NCBI GenBank assembly: GCA_030591305.1
Contig: JAUVBI010000011.1
Coordinates: forward strand, 1-26,999
Direction of reading: 5' to 3'
Source: Pseudomonadota bacterium
GTDB taxonomy: Bacteria; Pseudomonadota; Gammaproteobacteria; Pseudomonadales; Halieaceae
Length of the DNA: 26,999 nucleotides
Shown here: positions 15,091-22,089 of the stretch, piece by piece
Position numbering within the stretch: the stretch's first letter is position 1
Layout: each line of letters starts with the position of its first letter
Notes under the pieces: model-generated
The model's database searches: none
The model's input: the letters and a program-made list of their open reading frames with translations, nothing else
Told to the model about the DNA's origin: nothing
Program-made: the position numbers and the translations under genes

Positions 15091-16349
15091 TCGGTCGCCA
15101 TATACAGGGGAATACTAACTTGCGTTACTGAGCCGCCCCCGGGATGATTCTCCAGCCGTATCGAGCCGCCAATGCGCTCTATAGTAGCATGGGTCAAAAA
15201 GAGCCCCAGGCCCATGCCGTGTTCGCTATGGCGCAGCAACGAATGACCAATTTTCTGCAGCAGCTCCGCCGGGATTCCGGGACCATAATCGCGCAGAGAG
15301 AGCTGCAGTGAACTGCCCTGCCGACTCACCTCAATGTCGATGACATCACTCACTTCTGCTGCATTGTTTAGCAGATTCATCAATGCTTGTGTCAAGCTGG
15401 GCGTGTTCTTTAACTCAGTGCCGCGTACTTCATCTGCTATCTGGACTTTTACCGTTACTTCCGGGCACACAGAGCGCCAACTATCCAGTAGTTGGTTCAG
15501 GAAGTCGGTAGTCAGTATGGCTAGCTCTTCACTGGCAGCTTGATCCTGGGCACTGCTTACAAGACTTTGCAGGCTGGCCTTACACCTCTCAACCTGGCTG
15601 CCCAACAACTTGATGTCACCGTTCAGGGCCTTATCATCTACCGTCTCACTTTCCAACTCGCTCAACAGCACACGCATGGTGGACAGAGGCGTACCAAGAT
15701 CATGTGCCGCACCTGCTGCCAGGGTGGCCACAGCCAGAAGCTGCTCATCGCGCAGAGTATCCTCGCGGTTGCGCTGCAGATGCTGTTCCTGCTGCCTGAG
15801 GGTATGCGCCATTTGTGTAATGAAATAAGTAATAAGCAAGGCACTGAGTAAAAAGGTAAACCACATCCCGGCAATATGCGGACTGATACCCGCTGGAGCA
15901 TGATGGGTAGCGATGATATCCAGAGGAATAAAGTAATACAGAAGTGCGCTATAGCTAGCCAGTGAGAATGCCGTAATAACGCGAGTATAGCGTGCGGGCA
16001 GTAGAGCAGCTGAAATAGTCAAGGGAATCAGCAGCAAGGATACCAGGGGGTTGCTCGCACCACCCGTCAGGTACAACAAAAAACACAGCACTGCAGCATC
16101 AGTCAGCAAATGAATAAGAAATTCCATTTCAGTGACGGGCCAGGGTCTTACGGGGCTGGCGCGCCAGAAAGTGAATAGAATAATGGCTAGGGCCAGAAGC
16201 AGAAGATTTCCAATGTGTGCGAACGGCAATGGCAGGTCAATAGCATAGGCATAAGAGAGTGCCGCACACTCCACTAGCAGAAGTATGCAACGTATCCAGC
16301 ACAGCCTTCGCAGGTTCTGCTTCAGTGCGGATAGGAAAAATAGTGTCAT
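15087..16349 (-). CDS. regB: Redox-sensing membrane histidine kinase, RegB/PrrB/ActS family
   Basis: Sensor kinase of 420 residues from the ATG at 16,349, which has AAGG about ten bases upstream. An upstream in-frame start at 16,436 would add 29 unlikely residues and place a regulatory palindrome inside the gene. The N-terminal half has about six hydrophobic segments and the quinone-binding motif GGASNPL (96-102; family form GGxxNPF). The phospho-acceptor is His216 in AAHDLGTPLSTMR, the RegB-type H-box. Cys256 in QVERCK matches the redox-active cysteine known in RegB. The ATP-binding domain has NLLNNA (325-330), DYGPGIP (354-360) and GMGLGL (378-383). The protein should sit in the inner membrane and sense the quinone pool and cellular redox state, passing phosphate to the neighbouring RegA. 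Confidence 0.91.
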   Translation of the reverse strand: MTLFFLSALKQNLRRLCWIRCILLLVECAALSYAYAIDLPLPFAHIGNLLLLALAIILFTFWRASPVRPWPVTEMEFLIHLLTDAAVLCFLLYLTGGASNPLVSLLLIPLTISAALLPARYTRVITAFSLASYSALLYYFIPLDIIATHHAPAGISPHIAGMWFTFLLSALLITYFITQMAHTLRQQEQHLQRNREDTLRDEQLLAVATLAAGAAHDLGTPLSTMRVLLSELESETVDDKALNGDIKLLGSQVERCKASLQSLVSSAQDQAASEELAILTTDFLNQLLDSWRSVCPEVTVKVQIADEVRGTELKNTPSLTQALMNLLNNAAEVSDVIDIEVSRQGSSLQLSLRDYGPGIPAELLQKIGHSLLRHSEHGMGLGLFLTHATIERIGGSIRLENHPGGGSVTQVSIPLYMATE

Positions 16350-16411
16350 CGTTCTATAACAACCTTGAAATGCCTGCGTACATGATAATGGATTTTTCCG
16401 CTGGGAATGGC

Positions 16412-16426
16412 GCGACAATTTGTCGC
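16412..16426. promoter_or_regulatory. RegA/RegR-box-like palindrome upstream of regB
   Basis: GCGACAATTTGTCGC is a perfect 15-base palindrome about 63 bases before the regB ATG and about 73 bases before the start of the divergent TonB-receptor remnant. It agrees with the Bradyrhizobium RegR box as I recall it, GNG(A/G)C(A/G)TTNNGNCGC, at all but one defined position. Partial outer arms GGAAT/ATTCC extend the symmetry. It is well placed for autoregulation of regBA. Binding is inferred from the resemblance. Confidence 0.55.
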
Positions 16427-16498
16427 ATTCCAGCATACGACAAGGGACATTATTATACCCGCCAAATAAATACAGCTCTATGCTGACAGGAGATTCTC

Positions 16499-16741
16499 TT
16501 GCCTAAACTTTCACCACGCCTACTCATCAGTGCCATTGCCATGGCCTGGTTAATCTTAACACCACCTGGCAGGCGACCAGCAAGATGAACCTGGCAGCTG
16601 GCGTAGGCAATGTCTTTGACAAAAAAATATGAAGATCACCTGGGCGGCTATAACCGGGCGGCAAATCCGGATATAGCGAAGGGAGGTAGACTACTCGGGT
16701 ATGGAACCAATGTATTTGTCAGGGCGGTGTGGGCATTTTAG
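16499..16741 (+). pseudogene. TonB-dependent receptor remnant: signal peptide joined to last barrel strands
   Basis: AGGAGA precedes a TTG start at 16,499 that opens a signal-peptide-like stretch, PKLSPRLLISAIAMAWL. Within 60 bases the frame changes to one reading NTTWQATSKMNLAAGVGNVFDK (from 16,558). After a run of seven A residues at 16,621 a further frameshift leads to YEDHLGGYNR, then RLLGYGTNVFVRAVWAF and a stop. NVFDKxYxDHLxGYNR with a terminal Phe is typical of the C-terminal end of TonB-dependent siderophore or vitamin receptors. The plug and most of the barrel, around 600 residues, are missing. A nine-base repeat, ACCTGGCAG, occurs at 16,564 and 16,589. The gene was divergent from regB, with the RegA-box-like site between them. 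Confidence 0.72.
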
Positions 16742-16819
16742 TCGAGGTCGCAAGACCACCCCGGGTTGTGGAACGCTAAACCCTGCCCAAAGCTGATTTA
16801 GTCATAGGTAACTCGGGGG

Positions 16820-17986
16820 TCAACGCGGCCGGGGAAATTCCTTTACATAGATATCGGTTTTGGCAAAAGGTATCTCTATGCCCTCCCGGGCGAGTGCCTT
16901 GTAGATGGCCACCAACATTTCGTGAATGATTCGTCCACGGTCTTCCGGTTTTACTATCCATCCAAGCACCTCAAAATTCAGACTGGACGCGCCGAATGCC
17001 CGCAGGCGCACCCGTGGCTGCGGGTCAGCGCATATTTCCGGGTGTGCCTCGGTGAGGTTTTGCAACAACTCACACACCTGGTCTACATCGGAGCCGTAGG
17101 CAACCCCCACGGGAAGCCTAATTCGTATTCTGGAATCCCGCCCGCCACTCTCATTGACAATTTTTGCATTGGCAATCAGGGCATTGGGTAGTGTTATTTC
17201 AATGTCATCCCGGCTCAGTAAGCGGGTACTGCGCAGGCCAATGTGGGTTACCCGACCCCGTTCACCGCTGTCAAGATTGACGTAATCGCCAATTTTGTAG
17301 GGCGCATCCACCAGGATAAAAAACCCCGAAAACAAATTAGCCAGTGTATCTTTTGCGGCAAAGCCTACAGCGATACCGACTATACCCGCCGATGCCAGCC
17401 AGCCCAGGGGGTTTACCCCCCACACCATTAGCAGGGCGTAGCTGCCAAACAGTAAGACCAGCAACTTGATCGACAAATCGAGCAGTGGCACCGTGTGCTC
17501 TTCAACAATGGGAAAACGGTGGTGGTTCCTCGCCAGTGCATCGAGTATTGCGGTGCTCATGGCAAAGAATGCGCGCATCCAGCTGGCAATGATCACCGAG
17601 ACAAAAATATTTATCAGAGCGTCTGTGCCAAAAGCTAACTGGGCCGCCTTTACCGCCAGGCACAGGCCAAAAAATAAAACCGTGGTAAACAGTGGCTTGC
17701 GCAGGGCCTGCACCATGTAGTCATCAAACTGGTTGCCGGTACTACCTGCCAACTTATCCAGAAATCGCAACACCACGCTACGAGTAAACAGGGCGAGCAC
17801 AAAAAACAGGCAGGCTATAATTACAGCCCCTAATAGGGGGTATTGTTCGACCATCTGCCACAGGGGGCGCACAGACTCGGGCAGCCAATTGGCAAATTCG
17901 GGCACGTGACGGGTGATGGGTTCTATGAATTCCTGTTGCGGTGGCTCTCGAGTGGCAAGAATATCGGTGTGCGTGCTTGGCGTCAT
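16820..17986 (-). CDS. MscS-family mechanosensitive ion channel
   Basis: Small-conductance mechanosensitive channel, 388 residues from the ATG at 17,986, which has GAGAGGGG just upstream. A TTG at 18,028 in the same frame lacks such a site. Four to five membrane helices come first. They are followed by the pore-lining helix with GWLASAGIVGIAVGFAAKDTLANLFSGFFIL, the conserved Gly/Ala-rich TM3 of MscS. Next come the beta domain (YKIGDYVNLDSGERGRVTHIGLRSTRL) and the C-terminal alpha/beta domain ending in IPFAKTDIYVKE. It would open on membrane tension and release solutes in osmotic downshift. It is the last gene of a minus-strand trio with the patatin and the DUF5916 protein, 78 bases after the former. 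Confidence 0.93.
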   Translation of the reverse strand: MTPSTHTDILATREPPQQEFIEPITRHVPEFANWLPESVRPLWQMVEQYPLLGAVIIACLFFVLALFTRSVVLRFLDKLAGSTGNQFDDYMVQALRKPLFTTVLFFGLCLAVKAAQLAFGTDALINIFVSVIIASWMRAFFAMSTAILDALARNHHRFPIVEEHTVPLLDLSIKLLVLLFGSYALLMVWGVNPLGWLASAGIVGIAVGFAAKDTLANLFSGFFILVDAPYKIGDYVNLDSGERGRVTHIGLRSTRLLSRDDIEITLPNALIANAKIVNESGGRDSRIRIRLPVGVAYGSDVDQVCELLQNLTEAHPEICADPQPRVRLRAFGASSLNFEVLGWIVKPEDRGRIIHEMLVAIYKALAREGIEIPFAKTDIYVKEFPRPR

Positions 17987-18064
17987 ACGGCCCCTCTCAA
18001 GAAGAGATTTTATTACTAATACAGACAAGTATAATGCAGATAGTGTGTAACTGTAGCTCCCCGT

Positions 18065-18931
18065 TCAAGAACGCCACCAGGCCAGGGCATTGGGGATTTT
18101 AAAGGGCACAATAGCGAGAAAGAGTTTTTCCAGGTAAAACACAATACGTACTTTTCGATACCACAACAGCTTTTTAAATTGTTTCTGGGTGCCGTAATAA
18201 CCTTCATTATATAAATCATCAAACTGACCGGAGTTATCCATCCGGCTATAACGCTTCAGATCCAAAGAGAGTACGAAGTCTGCGGTTTTCAGTTGATCCC
18301 TGGTGCGCAAATCAATCGCAATGTCGATCGCATTACTCATGATGGAGATAATATCCTTGGGGGGTGAGTACTCCTGATTGCCATTTAAATTAATGCCTAT
18401 GGTAAATCCTGCACCCATTTCATCGAGCAGGCTGATAGGCACATTTTCACTGATACCACCATCCACAAGAGTTCTACCCTCAATCTCTACAGGAACAAAA
18501 ATACCCGGCACAGCGGTGGATGCGCACACGGCTTTTGCCAGGTTTCCCCGTCTCAGGACAACTTGTTCCCCCGTTGAAATGTCGGTAGCGCAGATGGCGA
18601 GCGGGATCTGCGCGTCTTCGATATTGACATCACCCAGGTCTTTAACAATCATTTTTTCCATTGATCGGGTAGAGAACAAACCCTTTTTTTGCAGCGACAA
18701 ACCGATGACAGAGGTGAAATTTAGCTCTTTACCTACGGCCTTAATTTCTTCAATACTTTTCCCAAAGGCATAGTAACTGGCAACCAGGGCACCGATGCTG
18801 GTGCCAGAAATATAAGAGATGTTAACGCCATCTTCTTCAAAAGCATGGAGAACACCAATGTGGGCAATGCCCCTGGCTGCACCGCCGCCCAGCGCCACAC
18901 CAATGCTCGAGTTGAAGATATTCCATTTCAT
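18065..18931 (-). CDS. Patatin-like phospholipase (RssA/NTE type)
   Basis: Patatin-fold serine hydrolase of 288 residues. The oxyanion loop GGGAARG is at 15-21, the nucleophile Ser45 in GTSIG (43-47) and the catalytic Asp157 in LVDGGISENVP. The catalytic dyad is therefore complete. There is no signal peptide, so it is probably a cytoplasmic or inner-membrane-associated lipase acting on phospholipids or lysophospholipids. The C terminus (LLWYRKVRIVFYLEKLFLAIVPFKIP) is hydrophobic and basic and could dock on the membrane. The gene starts 14 bases after the end of the DUF5916 gene, so the two are probably cotranscribed. The substrate is unknown. Confidence 0.92.
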   Translation of the reverse strand: MKWNIFNSSIGVALGGGAARGIAHIGVLHAFEEDGVNISYISGTSIGALVASYYAFGKSIEEIKAVGKELNFTSVIGLSLQKKGLFSTRSMEKMIVKDLGDVNIEDAQIPLAICATDISTGEQVVLRRGNLAKAVCASTAVPGIFVPVEIEGRTLVDGGISENVPISLLDEMGAGFTIGINLNGNQEYSPPKDIISIMSNAIDIAIDLRTRDQLKTADFVLSLDLKRYSRMDNSGQFDDLYNEGYYGTQKQFKKLLWYRKVRIVFYLEKLFLAIVPFKIPNALAWWRS

Positions 18932-18945
18932 AGTGAATAATTATA

Positions 18946-21270
18946 CTAAAATCGATAACGAATTTTTGCCACGATGGTCTCTACCCGTTTCTCCCGCCAC
19001 CCCTCTTGCAGCAAATTCCTGGGGCCATTATCCGTATCATTACTGGAAAAAAAGCCACCACGGCTGTAGACCAGATAAATATCAGACAGCGGTGCCAACT
19101 CGTAGCGATATCGTATCTGCAAGGCTGTATCACTTAAACTGAAATCGGACACGGGTGTATCCGAGGCTATCGGATTGCCTCTTTCATCCAGGTCGTAACC
19201 AGTCACTGCATCAGCGCTCACTGCAACCCACTGAAATTTGACGCGCACTTCTTGTCTTGCCGAGGGGTACCAGTCCATCTCTAAATCGAGTACATAGCGA
19301 TCCGATTCAAACGCGGCCAGTTGTTCCGTGCGGAAGTCCCACAGCAACCACTCCTTGAAGTTTTGATATAGCACTCTCGAGCTCAGGGTCAAGGTCTCGG
19401 TGACATACAGCTTTGGCTCTATAATTACGCCGTAGGACGGCTCTTTCGTGCCACTGGTTTCAGTGAAAGCCGTTGCTGAATAGGTGAACTTCCCGTCACG
19501 CGCACTGGCGTAACGGGCAGTACCCGAATACTGCACTGGAAGCGCATACAAACCATTTCCACGGGTGATGCGATCATCCCAACCCGCGCTCTGGTAGTTC
19601 ACATCAAGATCCACTTTCCGACTGGATTTAAAAACCCAATTACGCGTGAGCTTCCCCCACAGGGCCAGGCGGTCCCCCTCTGTATTCTCTTCATAGGCGT
19701 AATCGACGTTCCAATAGCTGGTGAGGATTGTGGAATCCTCCGGATATTCCAGCGTGTGATAGCGCTCTTCACCCACCAGCATCGTCTGGTCATTGCGCAG
19801 CATAAAGCCCATATCATTCATGTCGAACTCATTACCATAATGGGTCAAGTCAAGCTTGTGGCTCCACTCGTCCGAGGGCGAGTAGGCCCAGCTCACCCAG
19901 CCCGCGTAGTCTTGCTGGTCCAGCGAAGCCTGGCCGTTGGTACTGTTGGCTCGCTGCTCAATATCGCTGGCCAGTAACTGCCCCGACACACGCATTGCGC
20001 CGGGCTGCCAATCGACATCCAGGGCATTCACCATGGCTGTCCGGTTGAGGGTGGGGCGATCGACGTAGGTCAAGCGATGGCCCAGCGTTAACCCCGCATT
20101 ATTGTGCTGAATGCGTGTCGAAACAAAATCTCTCCCCCGGGACAGTGCGGTATCGTCCTCGGTAACGGCAAACACACCATAATCCAGCGATTTTCCGAAA
20201 TGTGTGAATTTGGCTGCGGCATCAATACCTGTGATGCCTTCATCGCCGGCATCACTGCCAGCACCGATGCGCCGTGTGTGCACCACCCGGTCACCATTGG
20301 GCACCAGAGAGGTAAACATTGCCTGGTTTTCTGTGAAAAAGGGCCTTTTCTCTGAGCGAAAGGTCTCAAACGCTGAAAAATTGACCACCAGGTCATCACT
20401 TTCAACTTGTCCAAAATCGGGATTCAGCGCACCTGTCAACTGGGTGCTGGCATCCGGGCGCCACACCATATCAAGCCCCACCTTCCATTCATCATCGCCC
20501 TCCTCCATCTCATTGGTGTAGCTAAGGTAGGGAAACCAGTCCAGCGTTGAAGCCTCGATTTTACCGATTTCCAGGGAATGCCAGTCCTGGATAAACGTGG
20601 GCCGCGCGAATGAGGCATTTGGATAAGCAAAGCGCAGACTCTCGCCGTAGACAACACGCGAGAACCACAGGCCGATGGTCTTTTGTTCACCTTTGCTACG
20701 TGAGATAGGCGCCACCGTCCAGGGAATGTATATCTCGCTATACCAATAATCCTCATTTGCAGAGGTCTGTGAGTACCAGGTGCCATCCCAATCCGCAGAC
20801 CAGCCACCAGCAGTCATGATGCCGTCTTGCTTCGTGTTGGTGGACCCGACGGTAAAATCGTAGCCCGCCAGGCCCGCATGTTCAAAATCAATACCTACAA
20901 TGTTCCGGTCAGCTTCGATGCGGGCGTCGCGCCGAAAACGACGATGCACACGCCTTACTTCTGGTGGCTGATAGTTACTGAACCCAATATAAATGCCCTC
21001 ATCGTCGGTAATAACCCGCACTTGCGTGGCATATTTTGCCGGCTGGCTGGTCAGCGGCTCGGTGGTGACAAATTGATCAAACACCAGAGCATCGCGCCAC
21101 TCCGGCTCATCCAATACTCCATCAATGGTGATCTCAGCGTGTACCTGCGGAGTGAGCAAGAGTGCGAGCGCTAAATGCAAAGTGGCGCAGAAGGTAATTC
21201 GATGGGCGCTGGGGGCTGCAGCGGCACACCAATGCCTGAATTGAAGAAATGCCATTTTAGGAGTTGTCAT
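18946..21270 (-). CDS. DUF5916 outer-membrane beta-barrel protein with CBM9-like N-terminal domain
   Basis: Protein of 774 residues with an N-terminal export signal (hydrophobic LHLALALLL, probable cleavage after VHA near residue 45). Directly after it, ITIDGVLDEPEWRDA opens a carbohydrate-binding-module-9-like domain (to about residue 240). The remainder has the alternating pattern of an outer-membrane barrel and ends KIRYRF with a terminal Phe, as barrel substrates of the BAM complex do. Segments such as NPDFGQVESDDLVVNFSAFE and KRPFFTENQ are typical of DUF5916 proteins, whose function is not established. The ribosome-binding site is weak and a second ATG five codons in is a possible start. 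It leads the trio with the patatin and MscS genes. Confidence 0.88.
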   Translation of the reverse strand: MTTPKMAFLQFRHWCAAAAPSAHRITFCATLHLALALLLTPQVHAEITIDGVLDEPEWRDALVFDQFVTTEPLTSQPAKYATQVRVITDDEGIYIGFSNYQPPEVRRVHRRFRRDARIEADRNIVGIDFEHAGLAGYDFTVGSTNTKQDGIMTAGGWSADWDGTWYSQTSANEDYWYSEIYIPWTVAPISRSKGEQKTIGLWFSRVVYGESLRFAYPNASFARPTFIQDWHSLEIGKIEASTLDWFPYLSYTNEMEEGDDEWKVGLDMVWRPDASTQLTGALNPDFGQVESDDLVVNFSAFETFRSEKRPFFTENQAMFTSLVPNGDRVVHTRRIGAGSDAGDEGITGIDAAAKFTHFGKSLDYGVFAVTEDDTALSRGRDFVSTRIQHNNAGLTLGHRLTYVDRPTLNRTAMVNALDVDWQPGAMRVSGQLLASDIEQRANSTNGQASLDQQDYAGWVSWAYSPSDEWSHKLDLTHYGNEFDMNDMGFMLRNDQTMLVGEERYHTLEYPEDSTILTSYWNVDYAYEENTEGDRLALWGKLTRNWVFKSSRKVDLDVNYQSAGWDDRITRGNGLYALPVQYSGTARYASARDGKFTYSATAFTETSGTKEPSYGVIIEPKLYVTETLTLSSRVLYQNFKEWLLWDFRTEQLAAFESDRYVLDLEMDWYPSARQEVRVKFQWVAVSADAVTGYDLDERGNPIASDTPVSDFSLSDTALQIRYRYELAPLSDIYLVYSRGGFFSSNDTDNGPRNLLQEGWREKRVETIVAKIRYRF

Positions 21271-21314
21271 ACCATGCTTATGTGAAGGGTAAAGCTAACC
21301 CGATTGAATAGCTA

Positions 21315-21358
21315 TGTCACGGCTTTGCCAAAATATACTGGATTTTACCGCCGTGACA
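21315..21358. repeat. Inverted repeat TGTCACGG...CCGTGACA
   Basis: Perfect eight-base arms at 21,315-21,322 and 21,351-21,358 around a 28-base AT-rich spacer containing CCAAAATATACTGGATTTT. It lies 45-88 bases upstream of the DUF5916 start codon, so it could be an operator or a folded leader element. It also overlaps the end of a possible short reading frame. Confidence 0.3.
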
Positions 21359-21424
21359 GCCCATGGCGACCTGCTCGCCAACCGGAACCCTCTCAACTGA
21401 AGTAATCGATTTTTCTATTGGCAT
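21317..21424 (-). CDS. Possible 35-residue peptide, unrecognised
   Basis: An ATG at 21,424, with GAGAGAGA 4-11 bases upstream, opens 35 codons beginning MPIEKSITSVERVPVG and containing MGCHGGKIQYIL. I do not recognise it. It is soluble, with one Cys-His pair and no signal peptide or membrane segment. It lies between the aldo/keto reductase remnant and the DUF5916 gene on the same strand, and could be a real small gene, a leader peptide or decay debris. Chance is quite possible at this length. Confidence 0.2.
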   Translation of the reverse strand: MPIEKSITSVERVPVGEQVAMGCHGGKIQYILAKP

Positions 21425-21485
21425 AATTTCTCTCTCTCGATGTCGTCCAGATGGGGGGCATCACATTCATTTTTAGTGTCGCTGT

Positions 21486-21904
21486 TCACTGGTGTCCCTG
21501 CGGGACGGGCGAGGCCTGCGCAATTAGCTGCTGTGACTTTAGTTCAGCCCACAAGTCGCGGGGTATCGCCACAGACAGGTTTTCAATATTAGCCTTCACA
21601 AAACGCGCGTGCGTTGCCCCGGGAATTGCCGCAGCAATAACCGGGTGGGCCAGACAAAATTGCAAGGCTGCCGCCGCCAGACTTGTACTGTGCCCAGCCC
21701 AAATGGCTTCAATTTATAGCCGGAGGACTCAAGGTCTCTGCGGTGAGCGACCAGGCCATCCGCGCCATGATAGCCCTCATCCAGGTCATGGATAACCAGT
21801 ATCTCTACACAGCTCAGTCCCAGGCGCATCAGGCTGCCCTGCCCTTCTTTTTGTGGTTTTTTGCCATTAAGTCCCGCCTGGAACAGAGATAACTCCCCAA
21901 GCAA
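21486..21904 (-). pseudogene. Aldo/keto reductase remnant (D-threo-aldose 1-dehydrogenase type)
   Basis: One frame gives SLMRLGLSCVEILVIHDLDE followed by GYHG and DLESSGYK, matching the middle of aldo/keto reductases of the D-threo-aldose (L-fucose) 1-dehydrogenase group. A second frame, from about 21,680 downward, gives LAAAALQFCLAHPVIAAAIP, GATHARFVKANIENLS and DLWAELKSQQLIA, the C terminus of the same family, ending at a TGA (21,486-21,488). Between them more than 100 residues are missing with a frame change, and the N-terminal third, including the catalytic Asp and Tyr, is absent. A functional product is not possible. I saw no terminal repeats or mobile element at the junctions. Confidence 0.7.
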
Positions 21905-22022
21905 TCAGCTCACTCCTTCATATGTCTGACAATCTGTGTCACATCATGCCTCTGAAAACCTGCAAAAAAGTACAACTAACGTTTTTACTGGGGCCATTAC
22001 TCAGCTAAGATCCTATTACTTA

Positions 22023-22053
22023 TACCCCGCCCCTGAATAAGGGGTATGGGGTA
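22023..22053 (+). promoter_or_regulatory. Interrupted palindrome in the HD-GYP gene leader
   Basis: TACCCC-G-CCCCT-GAATA-AGGGG-TAT-GGGGTA forms two stacked stem segments of six and five base pairs, 36 bases before the chosen start codon. No T-run follows, so it is not a terminator. It could be an operator or a translation-controlling hairpin for the HD-GYP gene. Confidence 0.4.
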
Positions 22054-22089
22054 CTGCACAACGAAAGCAGGATGAAAAACAGGGCCGTC

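Noticed and set aside
16350..16436. N-terminal extension of RegB from an upstream start at 16,436
   Set aside because: The extra 29 residues are polar and unlike the family, the internal ATG at 16,349 has an AAGG site, and the extension would cover the RegA-box-like palindrome.
17987..18028. TTG start for MscS 14 codons upstream
   Set aside because: No ribosome-binding site precedes it, while GAGAGGGG lies immediately before the ATG at 17,986.
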